Source: Limnobacter parvus (lineage in GTDB: Bacteria > Pseudomonadota > Gammaproteobacteria > Burkholderiales > Burkholderiaceae_B). From it: a stretch of 64,000 nt of DNA. Location of the stretch: positions 124,001 through 188,000 of the forward strand of contig NZ_JANKHG010000018.1 in assembly GCF_024623725.1 (NCBI RefSeq), written 5' to 3'. Below are positions 17,747 to 26,638 of this stretch, piece by piece. A program made the position numbers and the translations under genes. Below the pieces are notes generated by a model. It saw only the letters and a list, made by a program, of their open reading frames with translations. It was not told where the DNA came from and ran no database searches. The first letter of the stretch is position 1; every line of letters begins with the position of its first letter.

Positions 17747-17809
17747 GGGGAAGATTCAGAGACCAAGCTCTGCTTGGAAATCGCAGACTTGGTTCCCTGA
17801 ACCTTCCCC
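17747..17809. terminator. Long imperfect hairpin downstream of the unknown gene
   Basis: 17747-17767 (GGGGAAGATTCAGAGACCAAG) pairs imperfectly with 17788-17809 over about 21 bases, and a smaller palindrome, CCAAGCTCTGCTTGG (17763-17777), lies inside. It sits 50 bp past the stop of the minus-strand gene at 17861 and upstream of gshA. No T-run follows, so it may be a rho-dependent transcript end, a REP-like element or a processing site rather than a simple terminator. Confidence 0.5.
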
Positions 17810-17860
17810 CCACCCGTCACCGCCGGTGAATTCAACGACGGCCTATGTTTACTCAGCAAT

Positions 17861-18829
17861 TTACCCTTCACGTATCGCCTTTAAAATGCGCGGCAGGTGA
17901 TGGTGAAATGGATAGAATTCCGGTTTGCCCTTGATCGGATCGAGCATCTGAAACGAAAGTGAGCTGCCATACAAATCTGGAATTTGTCTAAGGGTTTCCA
18001 GTGGTTGCCTGAAGGCATCTTGCACAGGCAAGGTGCCATGAAAATAATAGCCACCCACAATCAACATTTCTGAAAACGGTATGTTCATTCCTTGCGCAAG
18101 CGTCATTCCTCTGTCCGTCACCGGGCGGGGATCATTTCCAATGGCAACGCCTTTTATTTTGCCGCCCACCACCGGGTAAATCGTTGAGGCGTTGTTGACT
18201 TGGCCCAAAAAAACTTTGCCGTCTTGGTTAACGGGCTTCTGGATGCCGTCGTCGTCTACTCCACCCAAAGCAAAATAGGCCGCTGTGTAATTGTTCAGTG
18301 TTAAAGACAATAGGGGCGAGCCACCTTTTACAGCGTTGGAATTCGCCATTTGAATGGATGCAATGTCGTTTTGTCCGTGGGTGCCGTAAACCGGGCGCGC
18401 CATGAACTTTTCACGTGTTTTTTTCGCGGCCAGAATGGCAAGCTTGAACTGCCCTTCAGGGCCTGCGTATTTTGGTTTGTCGCGATGTTGATCAAATATT
18501 TTCTTGGCTTGATCAGACAAAATAATGCCAGCACCCTCGCAATAAGGATCATTGATCACGTTGCTGACTCGGTCTCCCCGCGACACCACAACCCCGTCCA
18601 ATCGCTGGCCATCCGCCAAAGGGGCACCAAATGTTCCATTGCGCAGAAAACCCGCCTCAACACTTTGCGGATCAAGCGCGTTCTTTACGGGCGATGAACG
18701 CATTCCTGCATAGCTTGCAGCAAGCGCAGCACCAATGCTCAATACGACACACGACCACGCACGTTTCTTGGGTTCATTCACATTCGGAGTGGCGGGTGAA
18801 CGGAAATTTGAGTTAATCGCTTGCGGCAT
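17861..18829 (-). CDS. Unknown protein with N-terminal membrane segment
   Basis: A 322-residue protein I do not recognise. Basic N-terminus (PKKRAWS) followed by a hydrophobic segment at about residues 25-41 (CVVLSIGAALAASYAG) that could be a signal anchor, so most of the chain is probably periplasmic. The rest is soluble, with NVINDPYCEGAGI, NNYTAAYFALGGVDDDGIQKP and a histidine-rich FYPFHHHLP near the C-terminus. It is a single-gene unit bounded by the hairpin at 17747 and the amtB terminator at 18911. The codon pattern resembles the neighbours. Confidence 0.6.
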   Translation of the reverse strand: MPQAINSNFRSPATPNVNEPKKRAWSCVVLSIGAALAASYAGMRSSPVKNALDPQSVEAGFLRNGTFGAPLADGQRLDGVVVSRGDRVSNVINDPYCEGAGIILSDQAKKIFDQHRDKPKYAGPEGQFKLAILAAKKTREKFMARPVYGTHGQNDIASIQMANSNAVKGGSPLLSLTLNNYTAAYFALGGVDDDGIQKPVNQDGKVFLGQVNNASTIYPVVGGKIKGVAIGNDPRPVTDRGMTLAQGMNIPFSEMLIVGGYYFHGTLPVQDAFRQPLETLRQIPDLYGSSLSFQMLDPIKGKPEFYPFHHHLPRILKAIREG

Positions 18830-18910
18830 ACAGCTTGCTCAGGAGAAATTGCAATCAGGGCACTTAGGTATCATTTAAGCCTATGAAAGTTCGCATGAAT
18901 TCAGAAATCA

Positions 18911-18936
18911 AAAAAGGCACCCGAAGGTGCCTTTGA
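18911..18936 (-). terminator. Rho-independent terminator of amtB
   Basis: On the minus strand the stem GGCACC-TTCG-GGTGCC is followed by six T residues; on the plus strand an A-run precedes it. It lies about 50 bp past the amtB stop. A second stem (TCAGCCC/GGGCTGA, 18938-18959) lies between it and the gene. Confidence 0.88.
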
Positions 18937-18986
18937 ATCAGCCCTTTACCCCGGGCTGAAGGATTCCACCTAAGTGGAGAGTGTGT

Positions 18987-20444
18987 TTACTTGCTGTAGG
19001 CTGTTTCACCGTGAGAGGTGATGTCCAGACCTTCGCGCTCTGCGTCTTCGGAAACACGTAGACCAACAATCAGGTCAACCAACTTGAAGGCGATTGCAGC
19101 AACGATGCCAGACCAAACGATGGTGATGACCACACCTTTCAACTGAACAAGAACTTGCGAACCGATCACGAAGTCGTCGCCCATGGTGCCGCCCAAGCTA
19201 GGTGCAGACAACACACCTACCATGATCGCGCCCAGGATACCCGCCACGCCGTGCAAACCGAACACGTCCAGTGAATCGTCTGCGCCCAGCATTTTCTTCA
19301 GACCGCTTACGCCCCACAGGCAGATTGGACCAGCCAACAGACCCAAGATCAGGGCGCCCATCGGGCCAATCGTACCGCAGGCAGGTGTAATCGCAACCAA
19401 ACCAGCCACTGCACCAGACGCAGCACCCAACATGGAGGCCTTGCCCTTCAACAGTGCTTCAGCAGCAGACCAGCTCAGGGTGGCAGCAGCCGTGGCCAAG
19501 ATGGTGTTGATGAACGCCAGGGTTGTACCGCCGTTGGCTTCCAGGTTTGAACCTGCGTTGAAGCCGAACCAGCCTACCCACAGCATGGATGCACCCACCA
19601 TAGTCAATGCCAGGTTGTGCGGGGGCATTGCTTCCTTACCGTAGCCAATACGCTTGCCGATCATGTATGCACCCACCAAGCCAGCTACCGCAGCGTTGAT
19701 GTGGACAACAGTACCGCCAGCGAAGTCGATTGCGCCGTCTGCAAAAATGAAACCAGCAGCGTCCCACACCATGTGAGCAATTGGGATGTAGCTGAATGTG
19801 AACCAGATTGCGCAGAACAGCAGCACAGCAGAGAACTTGATGCGCTCAGCGAATGCACCCACGATCAGGCAACATGTAATCGCCGCGAATGTGGACTGGA
19901 ATGCGATGAAAATGAATTCTGGGATCATCACGCCTTCAGTGAACGTGGCCGACAGAGAGTCTGGCGTCACACCGCTCAAGAAGATCTTGCTGAAGTTACC
20001 CACGAATGGATTGTCACCACCGCCAAATGCCAGGCTGTAGCCATAAATTGCCCACAACACAACGATCAGACAGAACACGGTGAACACCTGCATCAGCACG
20101 GACAACATGTTCTTAGAACGGACCAGGCCGCCGTAGAACAGTGCCAGCCCAGGCACGGTCATGAAGATAACAAGCGCGGTGGCAACCATCATCCAAGTTG
20201 TATCGCCTTTGTCCACTGTTTGTTCAACAGCAGGTGCGGCTTCTTCAACCGGTGCAGCTTCCGCGGCCATGGGCGCTTCAGCAGCAGGTTCAACTGCGGG
20301 GGCTGTTGCATCACCTGCAGCAGGCACTGTTTCAGTGGCTTCAATGGCGGGCGCCATCGGTGTTTCTTGTGCAAACACGCCCGGGCTTGCAACACTGAAA
20401 CCCAGTGCAGCGGCCGCGAGCCAGACAGTCAGAAGTTTTTTCAT
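18987..20444 (-). CDS. amtB: Ammonium transporter AmtB
   Basis: A 485-residue Amt/Rh channel with a signal peptide (residues 1-25, ending VFAQ) and an unusual Ala/Pro/Glu-rich linker (about 27-78) before the first of 11 membrane helices. Pore features: the FYGGLVRSKN entry motif, first pore His in GGTVVHINAAVAGL and second in DVFGLHGVAG; ADGAIDFAGG is also diagnostic. It is 21 bp downstream of glnK, the classic glnK-amtB pair in which uridylylation-controlled PII blocks the channel when nitrogen is plentiful. Ends in a strong terminator. Confidence 0.96.
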   Translation of the reverse strand: MKKLLTVWLAAAALGFSVASPGVFAQETPMAPAIEATETVPAAGDATAPAVEPAAEAPMAAEAAPVEEAAPAVEQTVDKGDTTWMMVATALVIFMTVPGLALFYGGLVRSKNMLSVLMQVFTVFCLIVVLWAIYGYSLAFGGGDNPFVGNFSKIFLSGVTPDSLSATFTEGVMIPEFIFIAFQSTFAAITCCLIVGAFAERIKFSAVLLFCAIWFTFSYIPIAHMVWDAAGFIFADGAIDFAGGTVVHINAAVAGLVGAYMIGKRIGYGKEAMPPHNLALTMVGASMLWVGWFGFNAGSNLEANGGTTLAFINTILATAAATLSWSAAEALLKGKASMLGAASGAVAGLVAITPACGTIGPMGALILGLLAGPICLWGVSGLKKMLGADDSLDVFGLHGVAGILGAIMVGVLSAPSLGGTMGDDFVIGSQVLVQLKGVVITIVWSGIVAAIAFKLVDLIVGLRVSEDAEREGLDITSHGETAYSK

Positions 20445-20465
20445 GATTTCCTCACTTCTCTCTGG

Positions 20466-20864
<399 letters not shown>

Positions 20865-20875
20865 CTGTAATAAAT

Positions 20876-21643
20876 TTAGAACGATGTGCTGATGGACAGG
20901 ATCAGGTCGGCTTCGCCCTGGTCTTTACCCAGAACCATTTCGCCGTCGTCATCCGTTCCAACAAAAGCCGCGCCGTAGGTGAACTTACCAGCAGTGTAGG
21001 TCAGACCAATTGAGTAATCCTGATATGAATCCAGAGCAGTCACGCCGTCGATTGCAACGATGTCATCAGCGTAGTTCGTGATGCCATAAGACACGCCAAA
21101 AGCCAAGGCCTCAGAGATTGGGTACTCGTAAGCCAGCTTGAAGTAAGTTGAACCAGCCAGGTCGGAGTTTGCGCCTTGTTGCACACCATTGGTAATTGAT
21201 TGCAGCGCAAAGTAGTCATCAGTCAAAGACACATTCAATGATGCGGTCAGACCACCAAAGCCCAGTGAACCATAAGCTTCCAAAGTGTCCGCGTCGGTCA
21301 AGCCCGTGTTGTTGGGTGTGTTGGGGTAGTAGTAGTACAAAAGGCCAGCATCGTAGGCGATGCCGTTTGCGAACTCACCAGCGTAGCCACCGTAGAAGTC
21401 CATTTCCAGGCTGTTGGCGCCGAAAGAAACGTTGGAGTTCCAGTTGCCAACATAAAAGCCGTTGCCGAAATCCACATCGAATCCACCCTGAAGGGCGAAA
21501 TCGTTATTGGTTTGACTAACACCACGGAAACGATAGTCGGAATATACGCCCACGTTTGCAGATGTAGTGACTTCAGCTTGTGCAGTAGAAATAGCCCCGA
21601 AGGTTGATGCGGCGATTGCAGCGACCAGTACTAATTTTTTCAT
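20876..21643 (-). CDS. TorF-family putative outer membrane porin
   Basis: A 255-residue beta-barrel protein with a signal peptide cleaved after AQA (about residue 23). The mature start EVTTSANVGVYSDYRFRGVSQTNNDFALQGGFDV and the end ADLILSISTSF, with terminal Phe for BAM recognition, match the TorF (TIGR02001) family. Alternating aromatic/polar strands and acidic loops fill the rest. In many proteobacteria TorF genes sit just upstream of glnK-amtB, as here, suggesting a role in outer-membrane passage of small nitrogen compounds; this is contextual. A sigma-54 promoter-like site lies 56 bp upstream. Confidence 0.88.
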   Translation of the reverse strand: MKKLVLVAAIAASTFGAISTAQAEVTTSANVGVYSDYRFRGVSQTNNDFALQGGFDVDFGNGFYVGNWNSNVSFGANSLEMDFYGGYAGEFANGIAYDAGLLYYYYPNTPNNTGLTDADTLEAYGSLGFGGLTASLNVSLTDDYFALQSITNGVQQGANSDLAGSTYFKLAYEYPISEALAFGVSYGITNYADDIVAIDGVTALDSYQDYSIGLTYTAGKFTYGAAFVGTDDDGEMVLGKDQGEADLILSISTSF

Positions 21644-21698
21644 CTCACTCTCCTAAAAATAGATGAATGCCGTAAAGTTTTTTTGGCAAGGGTCTATT

Positions 21699-21714
21699 AG
21701 CGAGAAGCGTGCCA
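21699..21714 (-). promoter_or_regulatory. Sigma-54 (RpoN) promoter candidate for torF
   Basis: Minus strand TGGCACGCTTCTCGCT: the -24 element TGGCACG is perfect and GG-N10-GC spacing to the -12 GC is exact; the -12 box has one change from TTGCT. It is 56 bp before the torF start codon, right for a sigma-54 promoter of a nitrogen-controlled cluster. Confidence 0.72.
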
Positions 21715-21854
21715 GCTCGGTACTCGTCGGTAAATTCGCGATAAATCCCCCTTTTTCGGGCACAATAACGATTCGATTTTTTGAATTTTCTGACACCGCA
21801 CCATTTTAGTGCACTATTTTGGTGCGGTACAACACCACTCTATTGGGGGAAATT

Positions 21855-22085
21855 TTGGCAAACACTCCATTCGATGCAATCGCATCCAAAGTGAGCGATC
21901 TGCTCAATGCGAAGGGCCTTCAAAACCTTGAGAATCCTGTTACTCAGCTCATTCGACAAGGTTTGCAAGACATGGATTTTGTAAGCCTTGAGGACTTCGA
22001 GATTCAGAGGGAAGTGTTGAACCGACTGCGCGAAAAGGTGCATGCACTGGAATTGCGCGTGGCCGAACTGGAAAAGCGCGCCTGA
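21855..22085 (+). CDS. ubiK: UbiK/BMFP-family accessory factor
   Basis: Small helical protein of the BMFP (YqiC/UbiK) family, which helps assemble the ubiquinone biosynthesis complex. Amphipathic N-terminal helix NTPFDAIASKVSDLL, the LDLVS-type core here as MDFVSLEDFEIQREVLNRLREKV, and a C-terminal coiled coil LHALELRVAELEKR. I choose the TTG start behind GGGGGA (21845-21850) because it gives the usual N-terminus; an upstream ATG at 21819 would add 12 residues that do not resemble the family. It lies upstream of comM on the same strand. Confidence 0.83.
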   Translation: MANTPFDAIASKVSDLLNAKGLQNLENPVTQLIRQGLQDMDFVSLEDFEIQREVLNRLREKVHALELRVAELEKRA

Positions 22086-22175
22086 CCCCACTGGGTGACA
22101 CAGACCAGAGCACTCGTTTGCTCTGAGCAGCCGGGTGGGGATAATCATCGAGGTTTGATTAACCTGCCCGCCCCC

Positions 22176-23708
22176 ATGCCCCTAGCCACACTTCACAGCC
22201 TCACTTTCGTGGGAGTGCGTCCCGTCGCCGTTCAAATTGAAGTGCATTTGTCCGCTGGCCTACCTTCATTTGCGCTGGTTGGCCTTCCAGATACAGAAAT
22301 TCGCGAATCCAAGGAACGGGTTAGGTCTGCGCTACTGAACAGCGGATTTGAATTTCCTTCCCAGCGCATTACTGTAAATTTGGCGCCGGCCGACCTGCCC
22401 AAGGGCAGCGCGGCTTTTGACTTGGCAGTTGCGCTGGGCATTGCCAGTGCTTCTGGGCAATTGGCCAAGGCTGATTTGACTGACTGGCTGTTTGCAGGGG
22501 AATTGTCACTTTCAGGCGCGCTTACTTCGGTTAGAAGCCCGTTCGCACTGGCCGTGGCTGCACGCAAGGAAGCCGCACAACGCCATCGCCCTTTGAAACT
22601 GATGATGCCCAAGACACAAGCTGCCGTTTCAGCAGCAGTTCCCGACATTGCCGTGTTTGGCGCGAACAATTTGTTTGAAGCAGCGGCACACCTGGTGGGG
22701 CATGGCGAACCCATTGCACAGCAAACACACAACATCACAGATACCGCGCCCAAAGCAACACCCGACATGTCGGAAGTGGTTGGCCACCAAACTGCAAAAC
22801 ACGCCCTGCTGGCGGCGGCAGCCGGGCAACACCACATCCGGCTGGTGGGGCCACCCGGCAGTGGCAAGTCCATGCTGGCCCAACGCACAGGCGGTTTGTT
22901 GCCCGCACTACCTTTTGAGGATTCATTGGAAATTTCAGCCATTCGCAGCCTGAAAGGCGAAAGCGACCAGCTAAGCCCGGCCCGCCCGTTTCGCAACCCA
23001 CACCCCAGCAGCTCAATGGCCGCACTGATTGGTGGGGGAAACCCGCCATCACCGGGTGAAATTACTTTGGCCCACCAAGGTATTTTGTTCACCGATGAAG
23101 TGCTTGAGTTTGATCGCCGCTGTTTGGAGTCGCTGCGCGAGCCGCTGGAAACCGGGCGAGTGAATATTTCCCGATCAGGTCACCAGGCCAGCTTCCCGGC
23201 CCGATTTTTGTGGGTATGCGCACACAACCCATGCCCCTGCGGCTGGCTGGGGCACCCGGTGAAAGAATGCCGATGCACACCCGACCAGGTTCGAAAGTAC
23301 CAAGGAAAGTTATCGGGCCCCCTGGCCGACCGACTGGACATTTCTGTCGATGTTCAAGCCGTCGACCATGCCTCGCTGCTGCAGACTAGTAACACCAGTG
23401 TGACGAACACAGGCAGCGCTGAATTGCTGACACAGGTAATCAAGGCGCGCAAAATTCAAATGGCTCGGCAGGGGTGCCTGAACGGTGAAATGACTGCAGG
23501 GCAAATTACCATGCACTGCAAATCAGAAAGCACAGGTGAAAAGCTGTTGCTAAGTTATGCACAAAAACACCATTTATCGGCACGCGCCCTGCACCGCATT
23601 TGCAGGGTGGCGCGCACGCTGGCCGACCTTGAAGAGGAAACCCATATTCAGAAAAAGCACATTGCCACTGCCATTCAATACCGCAAGCCCTTGAATGGAA
23701 TCAAATGA
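22176..23708 (+). CDS. comM: ComM/YifB-family Mg chelatase-like AAA+ ATPase
   Basis: About 510 residues. N-terminal Lon-like fold (VEVHLSAGLPSFALVGLPDTEIRESKERVRSALLNSGFEFP), central AAA+ domain with Walker A VGPPGSGKSMLAQR, Walker B ILFTDEVLEFDRR and the zinc-ligand loop AHNPCPCGWLGHPVKECRC, and the C-terminal Mg-chelatase helical domain (SARALHRICRVARTLADLE). ComM is a hexameric helicase that promotes branch migration during natural transformation. The ATG at MPLATLHSLTFVG is chosen by comparison with known N-termini. Its 3-prime end overlaps that of the convergent MFS gene by 34 bp. Confidence 0.93.
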   Translation: MPLATLHSLTFVGVRPVAVQIEVHLSAGLPSFALVGLPDTEIRESKERVRSALLNSGFEFPSQRITVNLAPADLPKGSAAFDLAVALGIASASGQLAKADLTDWLFAGELSLSGALTSVRSPFALAVAARKEAAQRHRPLKLMMPKTQAAVSAAVPDIAVFGANNLFEAAAHLVGHGEPIAQQTHNITDTAPKATPDMSEVVGHQTAKHALLAAAAGQHHIRLVGPPGSGKSMLAQRTGGLLPALPFEDSLEISAIRSLKGESDQLSPARPFRNPHPSSSMAALIGGGNPPSPGEITLAHQGILFTDEVLEFDRRCLESLREPLETGRVNISRSGHQASFPARFLWVCAHNPCPCGWLGHPVKECRCTPDQVRKYQGKLSGPLADRLDISVDVQAVDHASLLQTSNTSVTNTGSAELLTQVIKARKIQMARQGCLNGEMTAGQITMHCKSESTGEKLLLSYAQKHHLSARALHRICRVARTLADLEEETHIQKKHIATAIQYRKPLNGIK

Positions 23709-24976
23709 CTGACTTTGCGCCCCGGGCGGGCGTACCAAATCCAGCTGCACAGCTGCATAAGCCATAGCACTGCCAGCGAACACCGCATGGCATCGGTGTT
23801 GCTGACGCCCAATGCCACAAAAGCATCAATGCCCAGGCCAATGCCCCATTGAATGCTGAAAGCACCAATGAAAATCAGCAAGTTCAAAGCAGTGCTTGAA
23901 CGACCGGTCAACTTTTTTGGGAATGGTTTGTTGCAGGTGGCGTAGGTCATGATGCCTGATGAAATCAGGAAGGCGTGAATCAACCAACCCCATACACTGG
24001 AACCTGCGCCTTGCAAAATTTGCACAGCAAACACCACCAGCGACAAACCCATGCCGATCATCATGATTTGGTCTTCATCGCCACCCGCTTTGGAAATGCG
24101 TTTGGTTAAAAAGCCCAGGGTAAGGTAACCCAACATGAGCACTGCTGAAATCAAGAACATGTTCTGCGCTGCTTGCGCATTGCTTAAGCCAATGACATTG
24201 GTAAACCATGGCCCGACCCACAAACCATGGAAGGCCATGAAACCACCTTGCGTAATCATGGCCAGCGGCGCAACACGCCAAAAGTGGGGGTGCGCATAAA
24301 TGGCCTTGTAGCCCTGCGCCATTAGCCCAACAGATTCGGTTTTCTGGGGTTTGAACAAAGCCGGCAAGGCAAACCAAAGCGCCAAACCCGCAAACACACA
24401 CAGCACTGCGGCCAATCCAAACACACCGCGCCAACCCAGGGCGGGCAGTGCCGCCTCAACCGGCGTGGTGACCGTAAGCGCACCCAGTGAACCCGCCACC
24501 AGCATCCACGACGACAAACTGGCCTGCAAATGGGGCCGGAAGTACAAAGAATAAGCTTTGACTGCGGCCATCAAGCACGCCGACACGCCTACCCCAATCA
24601 GCGCCCGCGCCAACCACAACACTGCATAGGAATCGGCCACAGCAAACAACAAAGCGCCCAGTGCGGCGAAACCAATCAGCACTGCTTCAACCCGGCGGGG
24701 GCCGTAACGGTCAAGCATCACGCCCACGGGCAGTTGCATCAAAGCGAACGACAAAAAGTAGGCAGACGCCAAAAACCCCAACTGCCCTGCCGACAAACCC
24801 AGTTCATTGACCAGGGGCTGCGCAATAACGGCGTTGATGGCGCGAAAGGCATACGACATGATGTACGCGGCCGCGAAAATAACAAACATGCGAACGGCCA
24901 AAGCACCGTTCACATACATGTGCTCAACGCCATCGGGTCCTGTTTCACGCGATACATTATTGGGGTTGTAGCGCAT
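23675..24976 (-). CDS. Major facilitator superfamily transporter
   Basis: A 433-residue, 12-helix MFS carrier. The loop between helices 2 and 3 has the family signature GVMLDRYGPRRVEAV; ALIGVGVSACLMAAVKAYSLYF and the N-terminal AAYIMSYAFRAINAVIAQPL resemble the nitrate/sugar-phosphate-type facilitators of proteobacteria. Substrate not predictable. The start shares one base with the stop of the lipoprotein gene upstream (TAATG), so the two are co-transcribed. Its 3-prime end overlaps comM on the other strand. Confidence 0.88.
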   Translation of the reverse strand: MRYNPNNVSRETGPDGVEHMYVNGALAVRMFVIFAAAYIMSYAFRAINAVIAQPLVNELGLSAGQLGFLASAYFLSFALMQLPVGVMLDRYGPRRVEAVLIGFAALGALLFAVADSYAVLWLARALIGVGVSACLMAAVKAYSLYFRPHLQASLSSWMLVAGSLGALTVTTPVEAALPALGWRGVFGLAAVLCVFAGLALWFALPALFKPQKTESVGLMAQGYKAIYAHPHFWRVAPLAMITQGGFMAFHGLWVGPWFTNVIGLSNAQAAQNMFLISAVLMLGYLTLGFLTKRISKAGGDEDQIMMIGMGLSLVVFAVQILQGAGSSVWGWLIHAFLISSGIMTYATCNKPFPKKLTGRSSTALNLLIFIGAFSIQWGIGLGIDAFVALGVSNTDAMRCSLAVLWLMQLCSWIWYARPGRKVSHLIPFKGLRY

Positions 24977-25518
24977 TACTGCCCCAGCAGGGAAAAGCCA
25001 CCAAACCAGGAAGTCAATTCATCGGGATTGCCCTGTGGGCCTGGGCCCATCATCAACACCTCGTACAATGTGCCTTGATGTTCAAAAAAACGAGCATGCG
25101 CAAAAGCCGTGTCGCCATTGGGCAGGGTTCCGCTCAAGGTCATTTCCTGAACGGGCTTGCCAAGCCACTGAATGGGTTTCAGTTCAGGTTTACCTGCTGA
25201 AATATTGTTGGCCACGGCCTGCGCCAGGGCATCGCGCAGTGCAACGCTTTGAACCTGCAGTTCGCCTTTCAGGGGCATAGTGCCCACGGCAAAGTACATG
25301 CCTTCGACCTGCGCAGCATGCATCGTCAACGGAACTTGTAACCCAATTAATTCCAGAGTGCGTGTAACTTGTGCGGGTTTGTCGGGAAAAGTGGCCATGT
25401 AGCCCACATCCGTGTTTGGAACAACACGCCAGTTGTATTGCGGAGAACAGGCCGCCAGCGTGATAAAAGCAAACAAGGCGATGAAAAACAGGCGGCTTTG
25501 GGCAATGATTGAATTCAT
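24976..25518 (-). CDS. Small lipoprotein upstream of the MFS gene
   Basis: About 180 residues. The signal ends in a lipobox ITLAAC; the mature part (SPQYNWRVVPNTDVGYMATFPDKPAQVTRTLEL, EMTLSGTLPNGDTAFAHARFFEHQGTLYEVLMMGP) has a single alpha/beta domain of the kind found in many uncharacterised proteobacterial lipoproteins. I use the ATG before NSIIAQSRL because it gives a compact signal peptide; an upstream start at 25566 would add 16 residues. Coupled to the MFS gene by a one-base overlap. Confidence 0.78.
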   Translation of the reverse strand: MNSIIAQSRLFFIALFAFITLAACSPQYNWRVVPNTDVGYMATFPDKPAQVTRTLELIGLQVPLTMHAAQVEGMYFAVGTMPLKGELQVQSVALRDALAQAVANNISAGKPELKPIQWLGKPVQEMTLSGTLPNGDTAFAHARFFEHQGTLYEVLMMGPGPQGNPDELTSWFGGFSLLGQ

Positions 25519-25608
25519 GAAGCGCTTTGAGGCGAAAATTAGGCAGGTGCCCCATTGTAGGGGCACTTCATGCAGACCAATAGCAGTAATAACCAGAGTG
25601 TGAACAGA

Positions 25609-25941
25609 ATGGGTATTGTTAAATTCAAGTCAAAAGCGGCGGGCGACATTGTAATGTTCAAATCCAATGCCGAACAAATGTTTCGCATCATGGGCATTGA
25701 TGCTGGGGAACGCGGCGTAATTGAGCCGAAAGACCTGGCCCACGCGCATGCCCAATTGGTGGCAGCGGTGAACGCGGAACGCATGGCAAAAGCGGAAAAT
25801 CCAATCGATGAAGACGAGCTAACGGCGGAAGAAAAAATTGCGCTGAAAAACCATGTTGGCTTGGAGCAGCGTGCTTACCCTTTGCTAAAAATGCTGGAAG
25901 AAGCGCAGAAGAAAAATGTGGATGTGCACTGGGGGTTTTAA
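25609..25941 (+). CDS. DUF1840 domain protein
   Basis: About 110 residues of the DUF1840 family, small conserved beta/gamma-proteobacterial proteins of unknown role. The N-terminal IVKFKSKAAGDIVMFKSNAEQMFRIMGID and RGVIEPKDLAHAHAQL are the family blocks, and LEQRAYPLLKMLEEAQKKNVDVHWGF is the usual C-terminus. The ATG before GIVKFKSK fits the family start; an upstream ATG at 25570 gives a low-complexity extension. Confidence 0.85.
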   Translation: MGIVKFKSKAAGDIVMFKSNAEQMFRIMGIDAGERGVIEPKDLAHAHAQLVAAVNAERMAKAENPIDEDELTAEEKIALKNHVGLEQRAYPLLKMLEEAQKKNVDVHWGF

Positions 25942-25974
25942 TCAACCCCCAGCTTCGAAAGCTTCTTTAAAAAC

Positions 25975-26496
25975 TCAGGCGCTGGCTGTCTCGCGGCGGC
26001 GCACTGGCCCCGCAATCGCCTCTACCTGCGTTTGGGTCTTCTTACCCAAGCCGACCAGGAAACCCAATTCAGCCACCACGAACAAGGGGCCGATCGCCAA
26101 ACCGATCATGTCATCTACAAACGCGGGCTTGCGACCTTCATAGTAGTGGCCGATGAACTGAATAATCCAGCCCACCACAAAAATGCCAATACCGGCACTC
26201 AACCAAGCGGCGGTGCCAAGGCTTGCGAAGTGCCCCGCGACTATCAGCAAAGCGCCGTGAACAAGAAACATTGCCAAACCATAAACCAGACTAAGCTTGA
26301 AATAAAACAGACTGGATAGGATGAACACGGCCAGCGCCGGTGTAACCGAGATACCTGCCACATCGACAGACACTCGCGAGAGCAAAATCAACACCGACAG
26401 CACAATAATCGGAACGCCAATGAAGTGGGTGGCGATATTGCGAGGGTCGCGGTGGTACGTGGCGTACGTGGCCAACTGTTCAACCAATGTTTTCAT
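25975..26496 (-). CDS. Mpo1/YGL010w-like membrane protein (DUF962)
   Basis: About 173 residues with four or five predicted membrane helices. The N-terminus LATYATYHRDPRNIATHFIGVPIIV and the later WIIQFIGHYYEGRKPAFVDD carry the conserved histidines of the Mpo1-like family; the yeast member is an iron-dependent dioxygenase that alpha-oxidises 2-hydroxy fatty acids. A similar lipid-oxidation role here is inferred from the conserved His pattern. The start is the ATG before KTLVEQLATY; an upstream in-frame start would add 29 unrelated residues. Confidence 0.88.
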   Translation of the reverse strand: MKTLVEQLATYATYHRDPRNIATHFIGVPIIVLSVLILLSRVSVDVAGISVTPALAVFILSSLFYFKLSLVYGLAMFLVHGALLIVAGHFASLGTAAWLSAGIGIFVVGWIIQFIGHYYEGRKPAFVDDMIGLAIGPLFVVAELGFLVGLGKKTQTQVEAIAGPVRRRETASA

Positions 26497-26638
26497 GATG
26501 CGTATTTCCCTGAAACGGCGTGTGCAGTAATTGTATGATTTTGAATCTTTATGGTTACAAATCAGCACTGAAAGGTCTGTCAATTGCCTGACATTTGATG
26601 CTAATTTACGATTAAGAGGCAGGAGACATTAAAAAAAA

